Shown here piece by piece: positions 45,319 to 54,460 of a stretch of 64,000 nucleotides of DNA. Source of the stretch: G965222505 sp965222505. Lineage in GTDB: Bacteria; Bacteroidota; Rhodothermia; Rhodothermales; DATKEJ01. Positions within the stretch are counted from its first letter, which is position 1; each line of letters opens with the position of its first letter. Position numbers and translations under genes: made by a program. The notes beneath the pieces were generated by a model. That model had not been told where the DNA came from and ran no database searches. It saw nothing but the letters and a program-made list of their open reading frames with translations. The stretch lies in assembly GCA_965222505.1 (NCBI GenBank), contig OZ244956.1, forward strand, positions 3,224,001 through 3,288,000, in the 5' to 3' direction.

Positions 45319-46881
45319 ATGACCACATTTGAAGATACCATTCGGCAAGGCTATACGTTCAAAGGCCCCTCCTTTGTATTGGGCGGAGCCATGAAGGATG
45401 AAGCCTCCGTGCCGGATTGCCTTGTTCGTGTACCCCTCAAAACCCTGAACCGGCACGGCCTCATCGCCGGGGCTACGGGGACCGGCAAGACCAAAACCTT
45501 GCAAGGCTTCGCCGAAGCCCTGTCCCGCAACGGCGTACCGGTCCTCTTGATGGACATCAAAGGCGACCTGAGCGGCCTTGCCCAGCCCAGCGACGGACAT
45601 CCCAAGATCGACGAACGGCACGCCCGCATTGGCATTCCCTTTGAGCCGAATGGATATCCCGTTGAACTGCTCACAATCTCGGACGAACCGGGTTTATGCC
45701 TTCGGGCGACCGTCTCTGAATTTGGGCCGGTGCTGTTCTCGAAAATGTTGGACCTCAGCGAAGCCCAGACGGGCATCGTAGCCCTGGTCTTTAAGTATTG
45801 TGACGACCGCAAACTGCCGCTCTTGGACCTGAAAGACTTCAAGCGCGTCTTGCAATACATCACCAACGAAGGCAAGAAAGAGGTCCAGGCCGAGTACGGT
45901 ACAGTTTCCAAAACTTCTGCCGGCACTATCCTGCGCAAAGTCATCGAACTGGAACAGCAAGGGGCCGAACGTTTTTTCGGTGAACTCTCCTTTGAAGTGG
46001 ATGACCTGGTGCGGATTGACGAAGACGGGCGGGGTCTGGTCTCGATCATGCGTCTGACCGACATTCAGGACCGGCCCAAGCTTTTTTCGACATTCATGTT
46101 GAGCTTGCTGGCCGAGGTCTATGCGATGTTCCCCGAGCAGGGCGATGCCGAGAAACCCCGCTTGGTCATCTTTATCGAAGAGGCCCATTTGATTTTTGAT
46201 GAGGCATCAGATGCTTTGTTGGATCAAATCGAAGCCATCGTTCGGCTTATCCGGTCCAAGGGTGTGGGGTTGTTTTTCGTGACGCAGTCTCCGGCAGATA
46301 TTCCTGATGATGTGCTGGGTCAACTGGGCCTGAAAGTTCAACATGCCCTGCGGGCGTTTACCGCCAAGGACCGCAAGAAAATCAAAATGGCGGCAGAGAA
46401 CTATCCGATTTCGCCATTCTATGATACCAGCGAACTTCTGACCAGCATGGGAATTGGCGAGGCCGCTGTAACGGTGCTGAACGAAAAGGGTATTCCCACA
46501 CCGTTGGTTCACACCCTGCTCTGTGCGCCCCAGTCCCGCATGGGCGTTTTGACGCCGTCCGAACTCAAAGCCGTGGTAAGAAATTCCGACCTGGTCCGCC
46601 ATTACAATGAGGAAGTAGACCGGGACAGCGCCTACGAAATCCTAAACGCCAAGATTGCCGAGGCCCAGTCCGAAGCGCAGCAAGAAGCCTACCGCGAAGC
46701 CCAGGGCAAAGTGCGCAAGACCCGGCAGAAAGAAGAAAAAGGGCTGCTCGAAGAAGTCATGGATAGCACCTTGACCCGGCAAATTGGCCGGACCATCGCG
46801 CGGGAAGTGACGCGCGGCCTCCTCGGTGCCCTCGGCATTCGAACGACCCGAAGACGCAGGCGTAAAAACAGCTGGTTTTAA
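45319..46881 (+). CDS. HerA-like DUF853 ATPase (YjgR family)
   Basis: This 520-aa P-loop ATPase of the HerA/FtsK superfamily has Walker A GATGTGKT (51-58), a Walker B-type strand with LVIFIEEAHLIFD (about 282-294), and LLMDIKGDLSGL and FFVTQSPADIPDDVLGQLG typical of DUF853. The C-terminal part is a charged helix (EAQSEAQQEAYREAQGKVRKTRQ) and a basic tail. The role of the family is not settled; DNA translocation or hexameric helicase activity is proposed from homology. It has no close operon partner; the downstream lipoprotein starts 35 bases later. Confidence 0.88.
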   Translation: MTTFEDTIRQGYTFKGPSFVLGGAMKDEASVPDCLVRVPLKTLNRHGLIAGATGTGKTKTLQGFAEALSRNGVPVLLMDIKGDLSGLAQPSDGHPKIDERHARIGIPFEPNGYPVELLTISDEPGLCLRATVSEFGPVLFSKMLDLSEAQTGIVALVFKYCDDRKLPLLDLKDFKRVLQYITNEGKKEVQAEYGTVSKTSAGTILRKVIELEQQGAERFFGELSFEVDDLVRIDEDGRGLVSIMRLTDIQDRPKLFSTFMLSLLAEVYAMFPEQGDAEKPRLVIFIEEAHLIFDEASDALLDQIEAIVRLIRSKGVGLFFVTQSPADIPDDVLGQLGLKVQHALRAFTAKDRKKIKMAAENYPISPFYDTSELLTSMGIGEAAVTVLNEKGIPTPLVHTLLCAPQSRMGVLTPSELKAVVRNSDLVRHYNEEVDRDSAYEILNAKIAEAQSEAQQEAYREAQGKVRKTRQKEEKGLLEEVMDSTLTRQIGRTIAREVTRGLLGALGIRTTRRRRRKNSWF

Positions 46882-46893
46882 ATCACAACTGCT

Positions 46894-46914
46894 CAATCAT
46901 CAATCACCAATTAT
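46894..46914 (+). repeat. Degenerate heptanucleotide repeat (CAATCAT-type)
   Basis: Three consecutive 7-base units, CAATCAT, CAATCAC and CAATTAT, sit directly before the start codon at 46916. They are similar to those at 50889-50909 upstream of folC. Confidence 0.75.
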
Positions 46915-46915
46915 T

Positions 46916-47407
46916 ATGAAACACCTCTCCATCCTCCTCTTACTCTTTGTCTTGGCCGCGTGCCAGCCGGATGCTCCGCAAACCGCTGAACCGGCCCCGG
47001 TCGCCGAGGCGGCCTTTGACACCTATGGTGCGGCTGTCACGCCTGATGCCGCCCAGCCCTTGTCTACCGTCCTGGCCGATGCCGAAGCCCTGATCGGGAA
47101 GACGGTTAAAATTTCCGGCACCGTACGAGAGGTTTGCCAGAACAAAGGGTGCTGGCTGACCCTTAACGAGGCCGATACAGAGCCGATACGGGTCACCTTC
47201 CGGGATTACGGCTTTTTCGTGCCCAAGGATCTGGGGGGCCGTGATGTGGTGCTCGAAGGCACCTTACAGCAAACCACGGTTGACGTGGAGATGCTCCGGC
47301 ACTACGCCGAAGAAGGGGGCAAGTCCGAGGAAGAAATTGCGGCTATCACCGAACCCAAGGTCGAACTTTCCCTGATTGCCGACGGGGTGCTGGTGCCGAA
47401 GATGTGA
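46916..47407 (+). CDS. DUF4920 lipoprotein
   Basis: This is a 163-aa protein from the ATG at 46916, chosen for the lipoprotein signal MKHLSILLLLFVLAAC (lipidated Cys16). The domain has GKTVKISGTVREVCQNKGCWLTL with two cysteines, then RVTFRDYGFFVPKD and GRDVVLEG, the pattern of DUF4920, an OB-fold-like family of Bacteroidota and relatives. Function is unknown; a metal- or nucleotide-binding periplasmic role has been supposed for related OB-folds. It is convergent with rho, with a shared terminator between. Confidence 0.82.
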   Translation: MKHLSILLLLFVLAACQPDAPQTAEPAPVAEAAFDTYGAAVTPDAAQPLSTVLADAEALIGKTVKISGTVREVCQNKGCWLTLNEADTEPIRVTFRDYGFFVPKDLGGRDVVLEGTLQQTTVDVEMLRHYAEEGGKSEEEIAAITEPKVELSLIADGVLVPKM

Positions 47408-47468
47408 CCACCCCTGACTGAGGCACACACTGTGTATGTGTTCCTCGCATCAGGGAAGGTCGTAACTG

Positions 47469-47504
47469 AAAAAGGGCAGCCCTTCGACGAGGCTGCCCTT
47501 TTTT
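47469..47504. terminator. Bidirectional terminator between DUF4920 gene and rho
   Basis: The hairpin AAAAAGGGCAGCC with complement GGCTGCCCTTTTT and a nine-base loop has an A run on one side and a T run on the other, so it can end transcription from both convergent genes. Confidence 0.9.
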
Positions 47505-47522
47505 GTATCGCTTATGGGGCGG

Positions 47523-49214
47523 CTAGGAATTCATCACCACGAGGAATTCTTCGTTGTTGCGGGTGCCGCGCATTTTCTCTTGCATGAAACGCATGGCATC
47601 TAGTGGACTCATGTCTGCCATCAGGTTGCGCAGGATCCAGATCCGGCGAAGTTTGGCTTCCGGAATTAGCATCTCTTCGCGGCGGGTGCCGGACTTGATT
47701 ACATCGACGGCCGGGAAAATACGCCGATCTGAGAGTTCACGGTTGAGGACGAGTTCCATGTTACCCGTACCTTTGAATTCTTCAAAGATCACTTCATCCA
47801 TCCGGCTGCCCGTCTCCACAAGGGCCGTGCCGATGATGGTCAGTGAGCCGCCTTCTTCCACGTTCCGGGCCGCGCCGAAGAAGCGTTTCGGGCCGCGCAG
47901 GGCGCCGGCTTCCATACCCCCGGAGAGCGTCTTGCCACTGCTGGGGGCTACGGCGTTGTGGGCCCGGGCCAGGCGCGTGATGGAGTCGAGCAGAATCACC
48001 ACATCCTGACCGGCTTCGACGAGGCGTTTGGCCTTTTCAAGTACGATGCTGGCTACTTCTACGTGGCGCTCCGGATCTTCATCGAAGGTAGAGGCAATCA
48101 CCTCACCCTCGATGTTGCGTCGCATGTCGGTCACCTCTTCCGGGCGTTCATCAACCAGGAGGACGATGAGGTAGGCATCCGGATAGTTTTTGGTGATGCC
48201 GTTGGCAATCTTCTGGAGCAGAATGGTTTTACCTGTTTTGGGCTGTGCCACAATCAGGCCACGCTGCCCCTTGCCGATGGGCGAGAACATGTCGAGGATA
48301 CGGGTGCTGGGCTCGTCCGGTGTGGATTCGAGGATCAGTTGTTCTTCAGGGTAGAGCGGCGTGAGGTAATCGAAGTTGGGCCGCTCGGACAACTCGGCCG
48401 GTGCGCGGCCATTGATCGTGTTGACGCGGATCAGGGCAAAGAACCGTTCGCCTTCTTTGGGGGGGCGAACGTCGCCGTCGACGGTATCGCCCAGTTTGAG
48501 GCTAAACCGCTTGATCTGCGAGGGGGAAACGTAGATGTCGTCCGGGCTGGGCAGGTAATTGTACTCTGACGAGCGCAAGAAGCCGTAGCCGTCGGGGAGG
48601 ATTTCCAATACCCCGATTTTCCGGATCATGCCTTCGAGTTCTGTTTTGTTGGGGTCATGCGTGTGCATGTATTCCGGGTAGTCCGGAGAAATCGGTCGGC
48701 GGCTTTTGGAGCGACGGTTTTTTTGGCGGGGGTCCCGCGTTTGCCGATCGCGGGAGTCGCGAGAATCACGGTGGTCTCGGTCGGGGGAGCCATGACGGCG
48801 GCCAGTGTTTGAGGGGGTATTGACGGGCCGGGACGGACGGCGGCCACCGTTTGAGGAGGAAGGCTTTCGAGGTCTCACGTTTCGGTTTCCTTTTTCGTCG
48901 GACGAGCCACTGGAGCCGCGTCGACCGCGTGAATGATCGGACTGGGAAGCCGTTTTGCGAGGCCGGTTTCCACCGGGTCGGCGCCCTTGGTCACGTGAAT
49001 GGGAGGGTGCACCTTGGTGCGGTTTTCGAGATGGACGTTCTCTCGGGGTCTCCTTGGGGCTGTCTCCGCTGCTGCTTTCGGTAGCAGCCACCGCATCGAT
49101 GATCCGATAGATCAGGTCTTGTTTGCGGAGTTGCGAGTAGCCAGTGATGCCGACGGCTCGGGCAATTTTTTGCAGGTCGGCAACTTTTTTGTCTTGAAGA
49201 GAAGCGATGTTCAT
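47523..49214 (-). CDS. rho: Transcription termination factor Rho with long disordered insert
   Basis: This is a 563-aa protein from the ATG at 49214. An N-terminal helical domain (SLQDKKVADLQKIAR) is followed by an insert of about 130 residues rich in Arg, Ser, Gly and Pro (about 50-180), absent from E. coli Rho (419 aa). Then come the RNA-binding cold-shock-like domain (GVLEILPDGYGFLRS, YVSPSQIKRF) and the ATPase ring: Walker A QPKTGKT, VDERPEEVTDM, LLDSITRLARAHN, the Q/R-loop region and the C-terminal MRGTRNNEEFL. It acts as a hexameric RNA translocase ending transcription. Inserts of this kind occur in Bacteroidota Rho and have been linked to condensate formation in at least one case I recall. 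Confidence 0.95.
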   Translation of the reverse strand: MNIASLQDKKVADLQKIARAVGITGYSQLRKQDLIYRIIDAVAATESSSGDSPKETPRERPSRKPHQGAPSHSRDQGRRPGGNRPRKTASQSDHSRGRRGSSGSSDEKGNRNVRPRKPSSSNGGRRPSRPVNTPSNTGRRHGSPDRDHRDSRDSRDRQTRDPRQKNRRSKSRRPISPDYPEYMHTHDPNKTELEGMIRKIGVLEILPDGYGFLRSSEYNYLPSPDDIYVSPSQIKRFSLKLGDTVDGDVRPPKEGERFFALIRVNTINGRAPAELSERPNFDYLTPLYPEEQLILESTPDEPSTRILDMFSPIGKGQRGLIVAQPKTGKTILLQKIANGITKNYPDAYLIVLLVDERPEEVTDMRRNIEGEVIASTFDEDPERHVEVASIVLEKAKRLVEAGQDVVILLDSITRLARAHNAVAPSSGKTLSGGMEAGALRGPKRFFGAARNVEEGGSLTIIGTALVETGSRMDEVIFEEFKGTGNMELVLNRELSDRRIFPAVDVIKSGTRREEMLIPEAKLRRIWILRNLMADMSPLDAMRFMQEKMRGTRNNEEFLVVMNS

Positions 49215-49542
49215 GGTTATGGTCTGCAATAATCGAACCGCTAAGGCTCGACAAGCAAGGTGTTGGGGTTAATTAAACATGAGGAGGAAGCAGCGTTGGA
49301 CTTCCGTTGAGAACCAGGGATTAACCAGCTGCGCACTAGGAGGGCAGGTATTCAGGAGTTTAGCGCAGACATCCCGACGAGGCGGGTGCAAAGGATATAT
49401 TCAAAGGAGGGCGCTGAAGAAGGTAATGTGGCGGGCGTGTTCTGTAACAGGAGTTGACCGGCCTCAAAGATTGCAGGTTTCTATCGGAAAGTCAATGGTT
49501 TGTTTCTTTTTCCAATCAAATATACCCAACTTTTAGGGATTT
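49215..49542. other. Upstream region of rho, no gene seen
   Basis: This stretch contains the rho 5' region and the space after folC, both transcribed on the minus strand. The small open frames here look random. No hairpin with a clear T tract stands out. Confidence 0.5.
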
Positions 49543-50850
49543 TCATTCAGCATCCGCCGCAAAGAGGCATTGAGGCAAGGCCCCCAGCACCCGGTGGGAG
49601 CCAGTTACCAGTAGCCGATCTGCCGTCCGGGCATGCATTTGAAACCAGTTTACGGCCGCGGGTACATCATCTACAGGTACCCGCGGAATGTGGTGGCCGT
49701 CGAGGTGTTGATGTAACACCTCCATTGTGAGGCCGCGCGGGCCGGGAATGGCAACGGGCAATACGATAGCCTCGGCTTCGGCGAGGAGGTGCATCATATC
49801 GGTCACTGCTTTGTCTCTCAGGGTTCCAAACACCACAAACAGCTGGCCTGTCGGTTTCGGCCATTGATCCATAAACGCCAGCGCGGTTTGGAGGCCGTCT
49901 GCATTGTGTGCGGCATCAGCCACAATCACGGGCAAGGATTGCAGGACTTCACACCGGCCGCGCAAACCACTTCGGGTGCTGATTTTGGCCATCCCCTGCC
50001 GTATAGTGGTTTCAGTGAGGGTGGGCAGCGCCAGTTCTACAGCCCGCAGGGCCAGCCGGGCATTGGTCGCCTGATGCCGGCCGGCAAGGGACACGTGCAA
50101 GTCGGGATACCTGCGCACAGGGGTCTCGACGTGCATCGTTACACCGGTTGGCATACTCCGGGTTCGGCGGATGCGGGTTTCAGCGATGGCATCATGGAAC
50201 GGCGCCGCCTGGCGTTCGGCCTGGGCTTCGAGGACAGCGCGTACATACGCCGGGCGGACCGCTGTAACCACCGGCACCCCCGGTTTAATGATTCCGGCTT
50301 TCTCTCGGGCAATGGCCGTGCGGGTGGTGCCCAGGTGGCCGGTATGGTCCAGGCCGATATGGGTAATGATGCACAGTTCGGGATAAAGTACATTGGTGGC
50401 ATCCAAACGCCCGCCCATACCCACCTCAACCACGGCAAGGTCCACCTGGTGTTCAGCAAAGTAGAGGAACGCCAGGGCGGCAGAGGCTTCAAAAAAACTC
50501 GGCTGGACCTTTTCAAAGGTAGAAGCGAAGCGCTGCACGGCATCTGCGATCCAGGCTTTGGGTGCAGGCACACCGTTCAGCCGCATACGTTCCGTAAAAC
50601 TGAACAGGTGCGGGGACGTATGCAGCCCGGTCCGGTAACCGGCTGCCGAGGCCATCGCTGCCACCATCGAGGCCGTTGAGCCTTTGCCGTTGGTTCCGGC
50701 CACGTGGATGCTTTTGAAGGCCTGGTGCGGCGCACCCATCGCGTCCATCAGGCGTTCCATCGTGGCCAGACCCGGCTGATAGGCCGGATCGCCGAGGTGG
50801 GCAAAGCTGGGTAAGGCCAGCAAATATTGATGGGCTTCTTGATAGGTCAT
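49543..50850 (-). CDS. folC: Bifunctional folylpolyglutamate synthase / dihydrofolate synthase
   Basis: This is a 435-aa protein from the ATG at 50850; the longer open frame upstream lacks family resemblance. It adds glutamate to dihydropteroate and folates using ATP. The Mur-ligase-like signature is complete: P-loop HVAGTNGKGSTASM, LFSFTERM, FFEASAALAFLYFAE, VVEVGMGGRLDATNV, THIGLDHTGHLG and the substrate Lys region REKAGIIKPGVP. The C-terminal domain has VIVADAAHNADGL and VTGSHRVLG. The product is cytoplasmic. The gene lies upstream of rho on the same strand with a 328-base gap. Confidence 0.94.
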   Translation of the reverse strand: MTYQEAHQYLLALPSFAHLGDPAYQPGLATMERLMDAMGAPHQAFKSIHVAGTNGKGSTASMVAAMASAAGYRTGLHTSPHLFSFTERMRLNGVPAPKAWIADAVQRFASTFEKVQPSFFEASAALAFLYFAEHQVDLAVVEVGMGGRLDATNVLYPELCIITHIGLDHTGHLGTTRTAIAREKAGIIKPGVPVVTAVRPAYVRAVLEAQAERQAAPFHDAIAETRIRRTRSMPTGVTMHVETPVRRYPDLHVSLAGRHQATNARLALRAVELALPTLTETTIRQGMAKISTRSGLRGRCEVLQSLPVIVADAAHNADGLQTALAFMDQWPKPTGQLFVVFGTLRDKAVTDMMHLLAEAEAIVLPVAIPGPRGLTMEVLHQHLDGHHIPRVPVDDVPAAVNWFQMHARTADRLLVTGSHRVLGALPQCLFAADAE

Positions 50851-51168
50851 TCCTGACGGGTGTGTGGTAAGTGGCTTTTTCAAATTAGCAATCACCAATG
50901 CACAATCCAAAGACGGGTCAACTCGATATATTCTGAAAGCATACGGAGACCGTATGAAAAAGGGAGGGGAGGTCCCCCGGTTTGGTGGTGTACGATTCCC
51001 TTTTTCGCTAACTTTCAAATTCTTTTGAAAGCCACGGTTAAATCATCCGGTATTGGAGCCCTCAAGCAACTTTTGGGAAAGCGTCTCGTTCCTGACCTGT
51101 TTTGAGAAACAGGTGCATGTGCTGGATAATGATCCACCGATCCGGCCCTTACTTTAGATCTCTCCCTG
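50851..51168. other. Divergent folC/nqrA intergenic region with repeats and hairpins
   Basis: It holds three heptamers, CAATCAC, CAATGCA and CAATCCA, at 50889-50909; an inverted repeat CATACGG-AGA-CCGTATG at about 50940; and a perfect 8-base-pair inverted repeat ACCTGTTT-TGAG-AAACAGGT at 51095-51114, 54 bases before the nqrA start. The last could be an operator of the nqr operon. There is no gene. Confidence 0.6.
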
Positions 51169-52518
51169 ATGCAGAACATCCATAAGCTAAAGAAAGGATA
51201 CGACATTAAACTCAAGGGGGCTGCCACGCAGACCCTGCAAAACGATCCTTCCATTCGGCTGTTTGCCCTGAAACCCACCGACCTCCACGGCCTGACGCCC
51301 ATTCCCAAAATGCTGGTGGAAGCAGGGGATGAAGTCAAAGCCGGCGATCCACTGTTCTTCGATAAACCTGCGCCGGATGTGATGTATTGTGCACCGGTTA
51401 GTGGAGAAGTGGTCGAAATTCGACGCGGCCCCAAACGCTCCATTATCGAAGTGGTGCTGCTGGCCGATGACAAGGTGAGCTATCGGGAGTTCGGCAAGGT
51501 AGACCTCGCCGGGGTCTCCCGCGAAGTACTTATCAAGCGGTTGCTTGAAAGTGGAGCCTGGCCGCTTATTCGCCGCCGCCCGTTCCACGTCATTCCGGAT
51601 CCTGCCGAAACCCCATGCGCCATTTTTGTCTCCTGTTTCGATACGGCTCCTCTGGCACCTGACTACAATTTCGTCATGCAGGGCAGGGAAACAGCATTTC
51701 AGGCCGGACTCAACGTTCTCGCAAAACTCACCGATGGTGCAGTCCATCTTGGGGTTTCGCCGCAGTCTTCGGTGGTGTTTACCCAGGCGCAGGGCGTGAA
51801 AATCCATGCCTTTTCCGGGCCGCATCCGGCCGGGAATGTTGGGGTCCAGATTCACCATATTCGCCCGATCAACAAAGGCGAAGTGGTCTGGACCGTCAAG
51901 CCGCAGGACGTCGCCCTGATCGGGAAGCTATTTACCGAAGGCATTTTTGATGCCGAGCGTATCGTAGCCCTGGCCGGCTCATCGGTCAAACAAACCGGGT
52001 ATTACCAAACCCATATCGGCGCGTCGATCAAGACGATGGTGGCAGACAACCTGCAGGACGAGGACGTACGCTACATCAGCGGCAATGTACTGACCGGCAA
52101 ACGCATTGCCGCTGAAGGCTTTGTGGGGATACATGACGATCTGGTGACCGTCATTCCCGAAGGCAAGGATCCCGAGTTTTTAGGGTGGCTATTTCCTTCT
52201 TATGCCCGGCCCAGCCTCTCCAAGACCTTTACCGCCTACCTGCGCCCGAACAGACAGTTTGAGGTCAATACGAACATGCACGGGGAGCCTCGGGCATACG
52301 TGATGACCGGGGAATACGAACAGGTGGTTCCGATGGACCTGTACCCCCAACACCTGATTAAATCCATCATGTACAAGGATTTTGATCAGATGGAAGGCCT
52401 GGGCATTTACGAGGTTGTAGAGGAAGACCTCGCGCTGTGCGAGTTCGTGTGTACCTCCAAAATGCCAGTACAAAAGATTCTTCGCGAAGGCCTGGACCTT
52501 GTTCACGAGGAAGGATAA
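51169..52518 (+). CDS. nqrA: Na+-translocating NADH:quinone reductase subunit A
   Basis: This 449-aa peripheral subunit of the Na+-NQR complex is implicated in quinone access and holds the complex together on the cytoplasmic side. The N-terminus KLKKGYDIKLKGAA and segments ALKPTDLHGLTPIPKMLVE, CAPVSGEVVEI and RRPFHVIPDPAETPCAIFVS are as in other NqrA. The length is normal. It is first in the nqrABCDEF-apbE run, with no visible terminator inside; nqrB starts 26 bases later. Confidence 0.95.
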   Translation: MQNIHKLKKGYDIKLKGAATQTLQNDPSIRLFALKPTDLHGLTPIPKMLVEAGDEVKAGDPLFFDKPAPDVMYCAPVSGEVVEIRRGPKRSIIEVVLLADDKVSYREFGKVDLAGVSREVLIKRLLESGAWPLIRRRPFHVIPDPAETPCAIFVSCFDTAPLAPDYNFVMQGRETAFQAGLNVLAKLTDGAVHLGVSPQSSVVFTQAQGVKIHAFSGPHPAGNVGVQIHHIRPINKGEVVWTVKPQDVALIGKLFTEGIFDAERIVALAGSSVKQTGYYQTHIGASIKTMVADNLQDEDVRYISGNVLTGKRIAAEGFVGIHDDLVTVIPEGKDPEFLGWLFPSYARPSLSKTFTAYLRPNRQFEVNTNMHGEPRAYVMTGEYEQVVPMDLYPQHLIKSIMYKDFDQMEGLGIYEVVEEDLALCEFVCTSKMPVQKILREGLDLVHEEG

Positions 52519-52544
52519 CCAAAAGACACCTTTACCACACCTGA

Positions 52545-53729
52545 ATGAAACTGTTTAGAAATCTACTCGACAAGGTCAAGCCGCATTTCGAGAAGGGTGG
52601 GAAGCTCGAAAAGTACTACTACGCCTACGACGGCATCGAGACGTTCCTCTTTGTACCGGGGCATGCCACTGAGCCGGGGCAGACCCATATCAAGGATGGC
52701 ATCGACCTGAAACGAACCATGTTTACCGTGGTCGTTGCCTTGATTCCCTGTCTGCTTTTCGGCATCTGGAACACCGGACATCAACACTACCTGGCGCTGG
52801 GCGAACTGACTGGAACGTGGGATGGCTTCTGGGATAAAATTCTGTATGGTTCGCTCAAGGTGCTGCCCATTGTGATCGTCTCCTACGCCGTCGGGCTGGG
52901 GATTGAATTCGGGTTTGCAATCAAACGCGGACACCCCGTTAATGAAGGCTTCCTGGTTTCCGGAATGCTGATTCCGCTGGTCATGCCCCCCACGGTCCCG
53001 CTCTGGATGGTGGCCCTGGCTACCGCTTTTGCTGTTGTGATCGGCAAGGAAGCCTTTGGCGGGACCGGCATGAACATTCTCAACGTTGCCCTGACGGCCC
53101 GTGTGTTCATCTTCTTTGCTTACCCGACCTTTATTTCCGGGGATCGGGTGTGGGTGGCCGGGGATGCTGCGCAGTTTGTGGATGGTTTCTCGGGCGCAAC
53201 GCCCCTTGGAGTCGCCTACCTGGACGGGTTGAAGGGACTGGCAAGTATGCAACATGTGGCCTACGACCTGGGGAGCATCATCTTCGGGACCATTCCGGGT
53301 TCTATCGGAGAGACCTCGGCCATTGCCATCGGCATCGGCGCGTTGGTTCTGCTGGCCACCGGCATCGCCAGTTGGAAAATTATGGCCTCGGTGCTGTTGG
53401 GGACGCTGGCAACGGCCTACCTGCTGGCGGGCTTCGACATTACACCCTTTAACGGTGTACCGGCCTACTATCACCTCTTTATGGGCAGCATGTTGTTCGC
53501 TGCCGTCTTTATGGCTACCGACCCCGTAACCGCTGCACAGACCGATCTCGGAAAGTACATCTACGGGTTTCTGATCGGCGTATTCGGCATCATCATTCGG
53601 GTACTCAACCCTGCGTACCCGGAAGGATGGATGCTTGCCATTTTGTTGATGAACGTCTTTGCGCCGACCATCGACCATATGGTGGTGCAATCGAACATAA
53701 AACGGAGACTCAGCCGTGCAACACAGTAA
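52545..53729 (+). CDS. nqrB: Na+-translocating NADH:quinone reductase subunit B
   Basis: This 394-aa membrane subunit carries covalently bound FMN and forms part of the Na+ path. About ten membrane helices are visible. The flavinylation site is in DGFSGATPLGV, where the Thr of SGAT takes FMN. Other NqrB signatures include LKRTMFTVVVALIPCLLFG and GNTGHQ-like loop residues. ApbE encoded at the end of the operon is the expected modifying enzyme. Overlap with nqrC is 14 bases. Confidence 0.95.
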   Translation: MKLFRNLLDKVKPHFEKGGKLEKYYYAYDGIETFLFVPGHATEPGQTHIKDGIDLKRTMFTVVVALIPCLLFGIWNTGHQHYLALGELTGTWDGFWDKILYGSLKVLPIVIVSYAVGLGIEFGFAIKRGHPVNEGFLVSGMLIPLVMPPTVPLWMVALATAFAVVIGKEAFGGTGMNILNVALTARVFIFFAYPTFISGDRVWVAGDAAQFVDGFSGATPLGVAYLDGLKGLASMQHVAYDLGSIIFGTIPGSIGETSAIAIGIGALVLLATGIASWKIMASVLLGTLATAYLLAGFDITPFNGVPAYYHLFMGSMLFAAVFMATDPVTAAQTDLGKYIYGFLIGVFGIIIRVLNPAYPEGWMLAILLMNVFAPTIDHMVVQSNIKRRLSRATQ

Positions 53730-54411
53730 TAGCTATACCCTCTTTTACGCCTTTGCATTTACGGCCATTGTGGCCGTCGTGCTGGCTGTGGCCGCCACCG
53801 GCTTGCGTCCACGCCAGAAGGCCAATGAAGACCAGGCCAAACGCAGCGCCATCCTGGAAAGCGTGATGGAGGTCAACCGCGAAACCCTGGAAGCGGACTA
53901 CAACAATTTCATCACGGAGGTGGTGGTCGATGCGCAGGGAAATGTGGTAGACAACGTACGGGCTTTTGATCTGGATGTCGTCAAGGAGTCGAAGAAACCG
54001 ACCACCGAACGCCGGCTGCCGATCTTTATCTTTTCCAAAGACGAACGCACCAACTATATCCTGCCACTCCAGGGCAAGGGCCTCTGGGGACCGATCAATG
54101 CGTTCCTGGCCCTGGAAAAAGACCTGAATACGGTGTACGGCGTTGTCTTTGATCACAGAGGCGAAACACCGGGCCTCGGCGCCGAAATCAATACAACCGC
54201 TTTTGAGAGCCGCTACAAGGACAAAAAGCTGTTCGATGACGCCGGGTCGTTTGCCTCCATCCGTGTGCTGAAAGGCAGTGGCAATTTGGTAGATAGTCCG
54301 CATGAAGTGGACGGCCTCTCTGGAGCCACCATGACGATCAATGGGGTAACCAAAATGTTCAAGGACGAACTGACCAATTACATCCCTTACCTTCAGAAAA
54401 CCAACTCGTAA
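53716..54411 (+). CDS. nqrC: Na+-translocating NADH:quinone reductase subunit C
   Basis: This 231-aa protein has a single N-terminal membrane helix (YTLFYAFAFTAIVAVVLA) and a periplasmic FMN-binding domain. The SGATMT motif in DGLSGATMTING near the C-terminus holds the Thr that receives FMN from ApbE. The DHRGETPGLGAEI segment is typical of the FMN-binding domain. It overlaps nqrB, which suggests coupled translation of the two flavinylated subunits. Confidence 0.95.
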   Translation: MQHSNSYTLFYAFAFTAIVAVVLAVAATGLRPRQKANEDQAKRSAILESVMEVNRETLEADYNNFITEVVVDAQGNVVDNVRAFDLDVVKESKKPTTERRLPIFIFSKDERTNYILPLQGKGLWGPINAFLALEKDLNTVYGVVFDHRGETPGLGAEINTTAFESRYKDKKLFDDAGSFASIRVLKGSGNLVDSPHEVDGLSGATMTINGVTKMFKDELTNYIPYLQKTNS

Positions 54412-54460
54412 CGCTGGTTACGAACCGTTGGCCCAGGCAACCTTAACTCGTACGTGACCT

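Noticed and set aside
49279..49536. 85-aa open frame upstream of rho
   Set aside because: No recognisable motif, antisense to the rho transcript and irregular composition; likely chance.
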